Shown: in pieces, positions 1 through 7,951 of the stretch
Numbering within the stretch: position 1 is the first letter of the stretch
Layout of the letters: every line of letters starts with the position of its first letter
Virus record (IMG/VR): IMGVR_UViG_3300024335_000046
Location: 1-24,936 of that record
Length of the DNA: 24,936 nucleotides
DNA from: a virus
Direction: 5' to 3' (one strand)
Position numbers and translations under genes: made by a program
The notes under the pieces: generated by a model
What the model was told of the DNA's origin: nothing
Seen by the model: only the letters and a program-made list of their open reading frames with translations
The model's database searches: none

Positions 1-89
1 TTTCCTTGTGTTGAGGGTTTACCTGACTTGGTTCCCCATTTCTCTTTAGTCCACTTCTTTAGGGACTTCTGTGATTTCTTTAATCCCAT
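1..89 (-). CDS. Small basic phage protein, 3' end outside the window (partial)
   Basis: An ATG at 89-87 opens a frame that stays open to the left edge of the window, giving 29 residues beginning MGLKKSQKSLKKWTKEKW. It is strongly basic, with many Lys and a pair of Trp, and has no membrane segment. It overlaps the end of the lipoprotein gene by 10 bases, the same tight packing as the rest of the operon, which supports it being real. The N-terminus resembles a family of short Lys-rich proteins that I associate with marine phages, whose function is not known to me. Binding to nucleic acid is plausible from charge alone. The true C-terminus cannot be seen. Confidence 0.7.
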   Translation of the reverse strand, partial: MGLKKSQKSLKKWTKEKWGTKSGKPSTQG

Positions 90-349
90 GTTTTAAGTTC
101 CTTACCTATCTTGATCCTACCGTAAGGGTTGCGTCCTTCAAACTCTGAGGATGTCTCGTAGCCTAAAGCACCATCTACGTACCACGTATCCTGCTGTACT
201 CTCAAACCTGTCCACACAATGTCTGTAGAGGTTTCATTTAGATCGTTGAACGGCGTACCGTTAGGGATACTTGAGATGTGTTCAAACTCTCCGTACCATG
301 TGCAGCCTTGTAAGAGTGCTAATATAGAAATTAATTTAACTGCTCTCAT
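80..349 (-). CDS. Small putative lipoprotein (89 aa)
   Basis: The N-terminus is a short lipoprotein signal: a basic start (MRAVK), a hydrophobic stretch and a lipobox-like L-Q-G-C with Cys16 as the candidate lipidated residue. The remaining ~70 residues are polar and rich in aromatics and Gly (for example WYVDGALGYE), which suggests a small beta-rich periplasmic or outer-membrane-anchored domain. The start codon overlaps the upstream stop as ATGA (346-349). It lies three genes downstream of the holin and four downstream of the M15 peptidase, so an outer-membrane spanin-type role in lysis is possible. Classic outer spanins are shorter and Pro-rich, however, and no obvious inner-membrane partner with an N-terminal membrane helix is adjacent. 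It could instead be a superinfection-exclusion lipoprotein. Function unassigned. Confidence 0.75.
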   Translation of the reverse strand: MRAVKLISILALLQGCTWYGEFEHISSIPNGTPFNDLNETSTDIVWTGLRVQQDTWYVDGALGYETSSEFEGRNPYGRIKIGKELKTWD

Positions 350-543
350 TTGTACCCACCACCTGCTGCTTTGTATTCCTTAGCAAGCATCTGAGCTTTA
401 CGGGCTGACCATTGCCCCGGCTTACCACCTTTACTACCCGCCTTGATCTTGTTAAATAAACGCTTACGCATAGTAGGCTTGGTGTAGTTACCTGCCTCAT
501 TAACTTTGGACTTTTTCTTTGCTGGCTTTTTAGCTGCTGGCAT
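346..543 (-). CDS. Small Lys/Gly-rich basic phage protein (65 aa)
   Basis: The 65-residue protein starts with an Ala/Lys block (MPAAKKPAKKKSK), continues with a patch around GNYTKPTMRKR and ends in Gly-Gly-Gly-Tyr-Lys. It has a large net positive charge and no hydrophobic segment. A GGAGG ribosome binding site sits just upstream of the ATG at 543. I recognise the pattern (NEAGNYTKPTMRKRLF, QWSARKAQMLAK) as one that recurs in uncharacterised small proteins of marine phages, from memory only. Its charge suggests DNA or RNA binding or packaging with the genome, but nothing in the sequence proves it. Downstream it is coupled by ATGA to the lipoprotein gene. Confidence 0.8.
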   Translation of the reverse strand: MPAAKKPAKKKSKVNEAGNYTKPTMRKRLFNKIKAGSKGGKPGQWSARKAQMLAKEYKAAGGGYK

Positions 544-554
544 AGTGCCTCCAG

Positions 555-1004
555 TTATCTAGTTAAATATGAAATTAAAAGTGCTAAACACATAGGTATC
601 AACAACACCAATACGGCTATGACAGTGCCTATCTCTCTAACGTCCTTCCAAAACTTCTTCTTAGCAGCTAATGCTCTAGCTAACTCTAGCTGTTTAGCCT
701 TTCTAGCTTCAGCCATAGCAGCCATAGCTTCTTGATATAGCTGACCGTTACCACTGACTGTAAAGAGATCTTTGATCTCCTTCATAGTTTCTTGTATCTG
801 CTTTTTGGCTAGTGCAGCTTTTACAGCATCTGCTTCAGATAGTTTACCCTCATTCTGTGCTCTTGCAAGCTCTACTTCAGCGCCACCAAGTGTAGATAAG
901 AAACCTGATATAGATTGTATATCATTTGTAGTTTCAGCTACACGCTTGATAGCGCCTGTGGCAGCGTTAACACCTGCTATGATCGCAGATATTTCAGCAA
1001 TCAT
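555..1004 (-). CDS. Tail-anchored membrane protein of the lysis region (149 aa)
   Basis: Residues 1-120 are predicted to be mostly helical, Ala/Glu/Lys-rich and coiled-coil-like, especially 43-115. Residues about 126-146 form one strongly hydrophobic helix (GTVIAVLVLLIPMCLALLI), followed by a short Tyr-Leu-Thr-Arg tail. This makes it a C-terminally anchored membrane protein with its bulk on one side of the membrane. The start overlaps the holin stop as ATGA (1001-1004), so it is translationally coupled to the holin. A role as a holin partner, antiholin or spanin-like envelope protein fits the position, although inner-membrane spanins normally have the helix at the N-terminus. I recall similar proteins in marine phages but no characterised member. 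Function unassigned. Confidence 0.85.
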   Translation of the reverse strand: MIAEISAIIAGVNAATGAIKRVAETTNDIQSISGFLSTLGGAEVELARAQNEGKLSEADAVKAALAKKQIQETMKEIKDLFTVSGNGQLYQEAMAAMAEARKAKQLELARALAAKKKFWKDVREIGTVIAVLVLLIPMCLALLISYLTR

Positions 1005-1390
1005 TTGCGAGTCTTCTCATAGGATCTCATAGCACCTAGTCCTAACATACCCATGAGTACAGGCATCATAGTTTCTAGCGGTACAAGAGGAATAACAATG
1101 TCTATACCCACTAAGGCCAGTACAAAGTTTGCAAATGGAATTGTAATAAAGTTACCGAACATTCCTAGTCCACATGTCCAGCCAATGAAGGGCCTCCAAC
1201 CACTTACAAAAATGCTAGAGTGTGCTGCTTCAGTTTTGTTAACTTCAAGCTGACCCTTCATAAGTTCTTGATGGTGTTCTTCTGACATCGTAGCAATCTT
1301 GTGAGCCAGCATTGCCTTCTGGTCTTTGTCTTCAATAAACTTATCTAGTAATCCAGTGACAGGGCCTACTAAGTTTGCTAACATACTCAT
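1001..1390 (-). CDS. Holin of the GTA_holin_3TM type (129 aa)
   Basis: The protein has an N-terminal helical part (residues 1-55, with a charged EDKDQKAMLAHKI stretch). A signature segment around 52-71 follows (KTEAAHSSIFVSGWRPFIGW), then hydrophobic helices at roughly 66-93 and 105-120, with a short basic tail. The segment with Ser/Trp-Arg-Pro before the membrane region is typical of the holin family described from gene transfer agents (Pfam GTA_holin_3TM). Such holins permeabilise the inner membrane and time release of the endolysin. The ATG directly follows the TAA of the M15 peptidase gene. A second in-frame ATG at codon 3 allows an alternative start, which could matter for dual-start holin timing, but I see no clear evidence for two products. 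The endolysin-holin order supports the call. Confidence 0.85.
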   Translation of the reverse strand: MSMLANLVGPVTGLLDKFIEDKDQKAMLAHKIATMSEEHHQELMKGQLEVNKTEAAHSSIFVSGWRPFIGWTCGLGMFGNFITIPFANFVLALVGIDIVIPLVPLETMMPVLMGMLGLGAMRSYEKTRK

Positions 1391-1759
1391 TTAATAACTC
1401 CAGATGTGGGGCCTTGGACGGCCTTCAGAGCATTCAAGGTCATCAAGGTGTACAAATCTAGAGCCGCCTTTCTGACTGATACCAATGCCAGTGAAACCTG
1501 CCTCTAGAGCGCCCTGTAAGAGCTTGTAAGCGGCTTCACCACGTACCCCTATATCTATGGCCCTACCTGAAGCATGTGCTCCCGGAGAGGCTTTACGGGC
1601 CTCTATGGGGTGGTCTTTACAACGGTATGCAGAGGTTACAGGGAAGCTAAAGCCAAGCTTCTCACGCAAGGCATCTACCTTCTTCATGAACTCAGGATCT
1701 ATACCCTTGGTTTGGCAGTGCTTACACTCCAGTTCTTCTTCTGTGAAGTACTTGTACAC
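1391..1759 (-). CDS. Peptidase M15 (D-Ala-D-Ala carboxypeptidase-like) endolysin (122 aa)
   Basis: This is a compact zinc peptidase of the M15 group (Pfam Peptidase_M15_3-like). It would cleave peptide cross-links of peptidoglycan and is the best candidate for the endolysin. Visible motifs are SAYRCKDHP near residues 43-51 and the zinc motif H62-ASGRAI-D69 (HxxxxxxD). A third ligand, His104, lies in FVHLDD. A Cys-x2-Cys pair (C12, C15) near the N-terminus is extra. The start codon is GTG at 1759-1757. It shares one base with the TAG of the LysM gene, and an AGAAGG sequence lies 9 bases upstream. No signal peptide is present, so export would depend on the adjacent holin. It is a single-domain enzyme; a separate LysM protein is encoded immediately upstream. 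Confidence 0.9.
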   Translation of the reverse strand: MYKYFTEEELECKHCQTKGIDPEFMKKVDALREKLGFSFPVTSAYRCKDHPIEARKASPGAHASGRAIDIGVRGEAAYKLLQGALEAGFTGIGISQKGGSRFVHLDDLECSEGRPRPHIWSY

Positions 1760-2640
1760 TAAATAAGACCTTCTATTTTCTTAACATCTGTAGAAGCAAG
1801 CTTACCTAAATTAATTCTTACTTCGCTTCCTTCACCTTTTCCGCTACCTAGTTCTCTAGCTATGTTTCTTAGCTGCGCGTAAGGGCTAAAGCCTGCTCTT
1901 TTAATACCAGACATTAATCCTGTAAAGCTAAACTTATCATCAGAGTCATTAAAGTTATAACGATCTACAATAATAGTATTCCCCTCATCGTCTTGTTCTA
2001 TACGCGCTTGTCCTATAGTAGTTTTCATAGAATATTCAGGATCAAATACTTTAGTAACAAAATCTAAAGCACCGCCGCCGCCACCTACATCTGCATACTG
2101 GCTTTGTCCCGCAGCTTGAGTACCATAATCAGCGTATTCAATAGCTTTCTTACCCTGACTTTGTGCGCGTAGTGCTGCATTTTTTAAAGCTTCTTTTTCT
2201 TCTTGTTTTAAATCCTGCTCTGTTAAAGTTTCTGAACCGCCAAATAAATCATACACAAACTGGCGAACATTTGTAGGTATTAGAGGCTCAGATTTAGGTC
2301 TTTCCAGTAATGAAGATTTTTCTGATTCCTGCTTAACAGGTTCTTTAAGTACAGGAGCTTCTTTCTTAACAGGCTCTTTACGTACAGGAGCTTCTTTCTT
2401 AACAGGCTCTTGGCGCACAGGAGCCTCTTGTTTAACAGGCTCTTTACGCACAGGTTGCTGGGCAGCTTGAACTTGTGCAGCCATATTAGGTTCTTTAGAA
2501 GGCACTACAATTTTTTGGCCCACATAAATTTTATCAGGATTACTAATTTTATTATTACGAGCAAGCTCTTTATAATCCATATTATACTGCTTAGCAATCT
2601 GACTGAGGGTGTCTCCTCTTTTTACTTCATACGAACTCAT
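1759..2640 (-). CDS. LysM-domain protein with Pro/Lys/Glu repeat linker (293 aa)
   Basis: Residues 3-47 are a clear LysM domain (YEVKRGDTLSQIAKQYNM, ending GQKIVVP), which binds N-acetylglucosamine chains of peptidoglycan. Residues about 63-104 are a low-complexity linker of an 11-residue unit (PVKKEAPVRKE). The C-terminal part (about 190-293) is a separate domain with GGGGGALDFV and a segment around RYNFNDSDDKFSF, of unknown function. There is no signal peptide. The start overlaps the upstream TGA as ATGA, with an AGGGAG ribosome binding site six bases ahead, and the stop overlaps the endolysin GTG. It may be a virion-associated wall-binding protein or a wall-targeting partner of the M15 enzyme. 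No catalytic motif was recognised. Confidence 0.8.
   Translation of the reverse strand: MSSYEVKRGDTLSQIAKQYNMDYKELARNNKISNPDKIYVGQKIVVPSKEPNMAAQVQAAQQPVRKEPVKQEAPVRQEPVKKEAPVRKEPVKKEAPVLKEPVKQESEKSSLLERPKSEPLIPTNVRQFVYDLFGGSETLTEQDLKQEEKEALKNAALRAQSQGKKAIEYADYGTQAAGQSQYADVGGGGGALDFVTKVFDPEYSMKTTIGQARIEQDDEGNTIIVDRYNFNDSDDKFSFTGLMSGIKRAGFSPYAQLRNIARELGSGKGEGSEVRINLGKLASTDVKKIEGLI
2330..2454 (-). repeat. 33-bp in-frame tandem repeat (Pro/Lys/Glu linker)
   Basis: Near-identical 33-base units begin at 2351, 2384 and 2417, with partial copies at each end (2330-2350 and 2450-2454). Each encodes an 11-residue unit similar to PVKKEAPVRKE. The repeat lies inside the LysM gene and stays in frame, so it is an expandable protein linker rather than a regulatory array. 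Confidence 0.9.
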
Positions 2641-5600
2641 GCTGCTCTCCCTTTACGCAAAGCCTTTAATACTTTTCCACCTGATTCAAAATTATGTCTT
2701 GCATCATTTGGATCAAACTCAATAGCACTTTCAGTTTTAAACTGTCCGGGCTTAAACAATATGTAAGAAAACGCCTCATCAGTAGGTACATCTGCTGGAG
2801 TATCTGAAGTGTTTAAATACCTGATAGAATCAAAGCCCTGATCTTCTAGCATTTTTCTAAATGATAAATTAATATCTGCCTTTTTCATACGCTCTACAAG
2901 CAAGTCTTTTTCTGACATTCTATTTTTATTAAGCGTACCGCCTGTTACTTCATCCTGCCAAGCTTCAAAGTCCAATACTTTTTGATACAAGTTGTCTTTA
3001 GCAGCCCTAAACTTAGAAGCATTTAAATTCGGAGCCTGAGTAAATACAGCCTCAACAACATTAGGTATTGTATCTGGAGTATCAAACAACACTGAAGCGT
3101 CTGAGTACAAAGCAAAGTTAGGATCGTTTAGTTCTAAAGGATTTTTAACTTGTATAAACCCACGCATCATAGCTATTGGAGGAGGAGCTTCACCTTTCTT
3201 CAAAGGCTTTTTAAGCCTATTAGATATTTGCCGTGAAGTTAAACCTGAGTCTTCATCAAAAGCATCCTCGTCTCCTTGTCTCCTAAACAATGCCATACGT
3301 TCTGCTTGAGTCTGAGTTCCTACGTGCAGTCCTGTTTCGTTAGGCATACCCACAGCCTCTTCAAACTCATTGGAGAAACCACTAGCCACTGCTCTGTATT
3401 GCATTTGTTTTTCTTTAGAGGCGGCTATGAAAGCTTTTTTATTTGCTTCACGAATTTCAGGAGAAACCGTATAATCTATAGGCATTACTTTACCTGAAGG
3501 ATCTGTAGGCAGTGCTTGCCTCGGCATCCTGCTAAAAATTTTACGAGCTAATGTCCGTTCTTCTGGTGTAAACTCTGCTATAAGTTTTGTTACTTCTTCA
3601 GTAGAAATAGTTCTACCAACAGTCTGAGCAACACCCTTGTAGTAATTATCAAACTTATATTCCCAATTAGTATTAATGTTTCTAGCACCAATAGTGTCTA
3701 GCTCGTAAGCTAAATGATAATCTATGTCTTGAGTATTGGCTCCTTCCATGTCGAACTGCTCGGATAGTTCCATGTCTCTATTGTAGTTTTTTATTTGATC
3801 TTTACTATAACCACGCGCCCTGCTAAAGTCATCGCCCATGCGTAAAGCACCCTGCTCGTCTATAAACTCGGGCATTTCTTTTCGCATATCAGACATACTT
3901 AGGTCATGCTTTTCGCCAATAGAGGATTTAACTTTTGCAAACAACATTTCCTTGAAGTCAGGATCATCTAGCTCTGCCGGTAAATCAGGATCTGGGCTGG
4001 CATAAGTTTCTTCAATATTTTTAGCTACCTTAACCGCGCCCTCAGTAGAAACTTTTACATTATTCTTCTTGGTTTCTCCCAGAATAGTTTGCGCCAACTC
4101 ATTTACAAAGGGTGATAAAGCTTTGGTAGCTGCTCTAGTCAGCCCGCCTACTACGTATCGACTTCTTTCTTCACGATCTTCTTGATCAATAAAAGCATCC
4201 CCAGCTTGTGAGTCGTAAGGACGGCCTGTTACTTTATCTATGCGCTCATCAGGTTCACTAGCTGCGCTTTCTACTTCTACAAGGCCACCTTTGTCGTATG
4301 GCGCTCTGCGCTTTTTCTTTTCAAAAGATTCCCAAAAATCATCATAATCTTCTTTAATATCTTCGCCCATAATTGGATCTATGGCACCATAAAAAGGCAT
4401 ACGGCCACCTATAATCGGTCCAATTTTTCCGTAACTAAAACCTCTAGCTGCATCGCTTGCTAAAGGCCCAGCTAAGGAAGCTGTGGCAGTAAACGGATTA
4501 CCTGTTACATCATAAGTTTTTTGAGTTCGTTGAACCATATCTAAAAGAATACCCGCGCCTCCCCATCTTGCTACACCTTCAGCAGCAATTTCAGCTCCGC
4601 TTTTGTCTGAAAAAGAATCTGAATTTCTTACATAATTCAAACCTGTAGCAGCCGCTGTCATAGTTATAGCAGTAGCTAAAGTATTTGCCGCCCCTACAGG
4701 ATTGTCAGCTAAACCAGCAATTGCACGTACAAACTGTTTTAGAACTTTATTTGTAAAAGCTGTGGGGTAACCTAGTAGCTCTGCAAAAATTGCTTTTTTA
4801 GGATCTGACATCCAGATAGGCTTTATAGCTGCTCGGGGGCTTGTATCTAAAATAACTTCATTTACATATCTACCTGCACCTCTTTTAATATTTTTATAAA
4901 AAGGATCTTTAGAATTTATTTCACCGCTATTTCTGTTTAAGTAAGCGATGCCTTGATCTATATCTACATTGAGTTCAGCTAATTGATTTCGTAAATTTTT
5001 AATTCTTTTAGAATCTGGCAAGGCTCCATGATTTTTAATAGCTGTTAAATTCTTGTGTATTAAAGATTTACCTGTGTTATAGCTCGCAAGCTGCACTGTT
5101 TTTGTCCAACCGTCCAACAAAGTCATTTTAAAAAATGCTCTGTTTGCTTTTTTAAAACCATGCCCTGCTATACTAGAGTCTCCTAAGCGATCAGCTGCGC
5201 TAACACTAGCATTTTCTAACATTAAAAATGACTCTCGCATTTCATGAAATATTTCAGGATCTGAAAGCCCTTGCTTTCCTAGCTTTCTTCGTAGTCCATT
5301 AGTCATTAATTCTGTTCCTTGAGCAAGTGCTTGCCCAAAACCTTTACCCATTTCTTTAGTTCCCGCTTTCTGCATGTTTAAAAGAACTTCAGGTAAACTA
5401 GATACTGTGGCAAAAGCTAAAGTAGACATTCTTATAAGAGTAGCGTAGCCATCACGGGCAAATTGAGCAGCAGGCCCAAAATCTTCTAAACCTTCGCCCG
5501 TCATACTTTTGTAAAGATCTTGAATATGCTCTTTATCTGTATCAGTAAAGGTATTTTTTACCGCCTCCACTTCCCTTTTAATTGGATCAATAAATTTAGT

Positions 5601-7946
5601 AGTAAACTCATCTACATTATTGACACCAAACACTTTTCTTTTTGAATAAGAATTTGCACTTTGCGTAATGTATTGAAACAAAACATTTTCAATATCATTA
5701 TCAAGAAAGTCTTCATATTTATTATCGTCTTTAATACTATTAAACTTACGGGCGGTAAAAAAAGAATTGCCTGCTACATGAGAAGCCCCGCTGGGGCCAG
5801 CTGTATCGTTTTTCTTTTTTAACATGCCTTCTATAATAGCCTTGGCTTCGTCCATATTTTCAGCTTCGCCATCTTCTATAAGAAGTTTAGCAAATCTATT
5901 TTGACCTTTACCTGCTAGTTCGGCTCTTTTAGCGTCAGTTACAACTATACGTTGACCATAAAAGTCTTTCATCAAAGCCTTTCTATTCCAAAGACGCGGG
6001 AAGTAATCTTCAGGAATAACATCTGTTTCAAAACCTAATTCTTCATTTTTAGCAATTACTTGATTTAATACATCGCGTCTAATTAAACTTGCCGCTTTGT
6101 TTACATCTTCTGATTGAGAACGTGACCCACGTAAAGCTCTTACAAGCTCTGTATTTATAATATCTTTTAAACCCCCATGAGAAGCGTCTCGTAGGCTGTG
6201 TGTAGCCCTTATTAAAGGTGCATACAAAGCTCCAGCATAGTCTTTCCAAGTCTCGTTGTAGTCCATGCCGACCTGTCGCGTTTCACTTGTATAAGTTTGA
6301 TTAGCGTCATAACGCATTATTTCAGCTAAGCGAAGAGCAGAAGGAGACTCAGAAAACTTAGTAAGTACTTTTGTAGGTCTTCCAAATAAAACCTTACCAT
6401 GTAGCGTTTGTGTCTTCTTTAGCAACATTGCTCTAGCATTGTCTGGAGATATGACACCTCTTTCTACTTGCAATAGAGTGTCAGCTACTTCTGCCTGTGT
6501 CTGCTCACTGCCTCCAATTTTAGAAGTAAATGCTTGCGCTTTAGCTGTAATAGCTTTAGGAATCTCTACACTACCTGCTTCTTGAGCCACGATAGTCAAT
6601 TCATCAAGAGCTTTAGTTACATTTTCAGAAGGAGCATCGGGGCCTTTCTTTCTATTTCTCATGTAGTTGCTAAACGAAGCAATAGCAAACTCTCTGCTTT
6701 GCTTAGCTTTGTTCATACCATAGAATACCTCACCCATTTCTTCCATGAGTTCGTCATCTAGATCATCAATGTTAGGAAGATCTCTAGTAGCTTCATAGTC
6801 AAATATAACTTCTTCTAGCTCTAACCTATCTATATCATATTGCTCTGCAATTTTTTCTATGTCTGCATCAGATACAAAGCCGCCATACTTAGTATCTTCC
6901 TGCTGGCGCTGTTGAGCTTCTTTAGAAGCCTGTCGAGACTGCTTAGCATTAAATCGTGCCTGCTTCTGGGCCTGTTCTGGGCTAGGAGCTACGCTCATTA
7001 AAAGCTCTTCTACGTCATCTTTAAATTCTAGATCTACATTTTTAACTTCTTCTGCTGAAATTTCATTTTGCGTAGGAGTGCCAGTTTCATTTACTAAGTT
7101 TAATTCAACTTCTTCTTCGTCTACAGAGCGTCTAATGTTAGCATCACCCAACCTACTACGAAATATATTATTATAACCACGCCCAGCAAAAGACAAACCT
7201 TTAGCTAACCCCTCTCCAATTTCAGGAGTGAACCGTCCTAAAGCACCACCTCCTACTGTTCCTAGCGTTGTTGCAGTAATGCTTTGCGCCATGTCAAATT
7301 CTTTTTGAATATCGGCTGCCATATGAACAGCTTGCTCAGAAGCGTTGCCAACACCTGTCCAACCTGCCCCTGCCACTGCTGCTTTTGTCATCATAGCATT
7401 ACGGCTATTGCTGGCTGCAAACTGCAAAGCTCTTTTAGCCGCTTCATTACCTACAGCGGCCCGCATAGCTAGAGGTAATTTAGGCCCGCCTACCATCATA
7501 GTAGCTACATTTAAAGGATCTTGAAAAAAATGTTTAGCACCACTAACGACAGATCCAAAATATTCAAAGCCTTCAGGGTCTGTATTTTCCCAATCCTGTA
7601 GTATTCTACCGTAAGCATCTTTAACTTCTTGCGGTGCCTTTTCAAGCATAGCCGCAGTACCAAAGCCAGAAAAAGTCATAGCATCTTGGCGTAGCCTATC
7701 TATAATTTCATCAGAGGCATAGTCTTCTACATTTCCTGCTACAGCTTTCATGTAATCGTTATCGCCAAACCTATGCTCGAATACAGTTTCTAAATCTTCT
7801 GCTCTTGCAGCTTTAAAATCTGACACAGACATAGTAGTATCTTTAGCAGCCTCTGGTATATCTTTAGATACAGGCGCAGACTGCATGTGATCTGTAAAAT
7901 CATTAAGATTTGTAAAGTCTATTTTAGGCTTTGAAATTTCAGTCAT
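2637..7946 (-). CDS. Very large polyvalent/ejection-type virion protein with C-terminal ADP-ribosyltransferase-like domain (1769 aa)
   Basis: This is the largest gene of the window. Residues ~130-260 are Ala/Gly-rich hydrophobic helices around QDPLNVATMMVGG. The middle includes a YFPRLWNR motif near residue 645 and Ala-rich membrane-like helices near 1056-1110. A Gly/Pro-rich stretch (IGPIIGGRMPFYG) follows near 1180. These features resemble large proteins of marine phages that are packaged and ejected, and the 'large polyvalent protein' class. The C-terminal ~230 residues look like a polyvalent-type ADP-ribosyltransferase fold, annotated separately. The start is ATG with a 5-base gap to the upstream gene; the stop overlaps the LysM ATG. 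Placement between other putative ejection proteins and lysis genes suggests the product enters the host with the DNA. No peptidase or transglycosylase motif was seen. Function beyond the C-terminus is unassigned. Confidence 0.85.
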   Translation of the reverse strand: MTEISKPKIDFTNLNDFTDHMQSAPVSKDIPEAAKDTTMSVSDFKAARAEDLETVFEHRFGDNDYMKAVAGNVEDYASDEIIDRLRQDAMTFSGFGTAAMLEKAPQEVKDAYGRILQDWENTDPEGFEYFGSVVSGAKHFFQDPLNVATMMVGGPKLPLAMRAAVGNEAAKRALQFAASNSRNAMMTKAAVAGAGWTGVGNASEQAVHMAADIQKEFDMAQSITATTLGTVGGGALGRFTPEIGEGLAKGLSFAGRGYNNIFRSRLGDANIRRSVDEEEVELNLVNETGTPTQNEISAEEVKNVDLEFKDDVEELLMSVAPSPEQAQKQARFNAKQSRQASKEAQQRQQEDTKYGGFVSDADIEKIAEQYDIDRLELEEVIFDYEATRDLPNIDDLDDELMEEMGEVFYGMNKAKQSREFAIASFSNYMRNRKKGPDAPSENVTKALDELTIVAQEAGSVEIPKAITAKAQAFTSKIGGSEQTQAEVADTLLQVERGVISPDNARAMLLKKTQTLHGKVLFGRPTKVLTKFSESPSALRLAEIMRYDANQTYTSETRQVGMDYNETWKDYAGALYAPLIRATHSLRDASHGGLKDIINTELVRALRGSRSQSEDVNKAASLIRRDVLNQVIAKNEELGFETDVIPEDYFPRLWNRKALMKDFYGQRIVVTDAKRAELAGKGQNRFAKLLIEDGEAENMDEAKAIIEGMLKKKNDTAGPSGASHVAGNSFFTARKFNSIKDDNKYEDFLDNDIENVLFQYITQSANSYSKRKVFGVNNVDEFTTKFIDPIKREVEAVKNTFTDTDKEHIQDLYKSMTGEGLEDFGPAAQFARDGYATLIRMSTLAFATVSSLPEVLLNMQKAGTKEMGKGFGQALAQGTELMTNGLRRKLGKQGLSDPEIFHEMRESFLMLENASVSAADRLGDSSIAGHGFKKANRAFFKMTLLDGWTKTVQLASYNTGKSLIHKNLTAIKNHGALPDSKRIKNLRNQLAELNVDIDQGIAYLNRNSGEINSKDPFYKNIKRGAGRYVNEVILDTSPRAAIKPIWMSDPKKAIFAELLGYPTAFTNKVLKQFVRAIAGLADNPVGAANTLATAITMTAAATGLNYVRNSDSFSDKSGAEIAAEGVARWGGAGILLDMVQRTQKTYDVTGNPFTATASLAGPLASDAARGFSYGKIGPIIGGRMPFYGAIDPIMGEDIKEDYDDFWESFEKKKRRAPYDKGGLVEVESAASEPDERIDKVTGRPYDSQAGDAFIDQEDREERSRYVVGGLTRAATKALSPFVNELAQTILGETKKNNVKVSTEGAVKVAKNIEETYASPDPDLPAELDDPDFKEMLFAKVKSSIGEKHDLSMSDMRKEMPEFIDEQGALRMGDDFSRARGYSKDQIKNYNRDMELSEQFDMEGANTQDIDYHLAYELDTIGARNINTNWEYKFDNYYKGVAQTVGRTISTEEVTKLIAEFTPEERTLARKIFSRMPRQALPTDPSGKVMPIDYTVSPEIREANKKAFIAASKEKQMQYRAVASGFSNEFEEAVGMPNETGLHVGTQTQAERMALFRRQGDEDAFDEDSGLTSRQISNRLKKPLKKGEAPPPIAMMRGFIQVKNPLELNDPNFALYSDASVLFDTPDTIPNVVEAVFTQAPNLNASKFRAAKDNLYQKVLDFEAWQDEVTGGTLNKNRMSEKDLLVERMKKADINLSFRKMLEDQGFDSIRYLNTSDTPADVPTDEAFSYILFKPGQFKTESAIEFDPNDARHNFESGGKVLKALRKGRAA
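2640..3332 (-). other. ADP-ribosyltransferase-like (ART-PolyVal-type) domain of the 1769-aa protein
   Basis: Residues 1539-1769 begin with GLHVGTQTQAER and continue with IQVKNPLELND. They end with GFDSIRYLN and SYILFKPGQFKTESAIEFDPND, separated here by a short acidic loop. This order matches the general plan of ADP-ribosyltransferase domains in phage polyvalent proteins: an N-terminal 'yHGT' strand with His1541, an Asn-Pro-Leu strand, a 'GyDgi.y.n' turn, and a terminal 'y.vF.p.QIKs' strand with Gln1735. The assignment is pattern recognition without a profile search. The substitution of Phe for Ile in the last motif and the absence of a clear catalytic Glu leave activity uncertain. Confidence 0.55.
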
Positions 7947-7951
7947 TTAAA

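Noticed and set aside
2330-2454. Possible CRISPR-like array from the 33-bp repeats
   Set aside because: Units are directly adjacent with no unique spacers and stay in frame inside the LysM gene, so this is a coding tandem repeat.
2581-2600. A TATAAT on the minus strand inside the LysM gene as a second promoter
   Set aside because: No -35-like hexamer lies 16-18 bases upstream and the sequence is in coding DNA, so a chance match in AT-rich sequence is likely.
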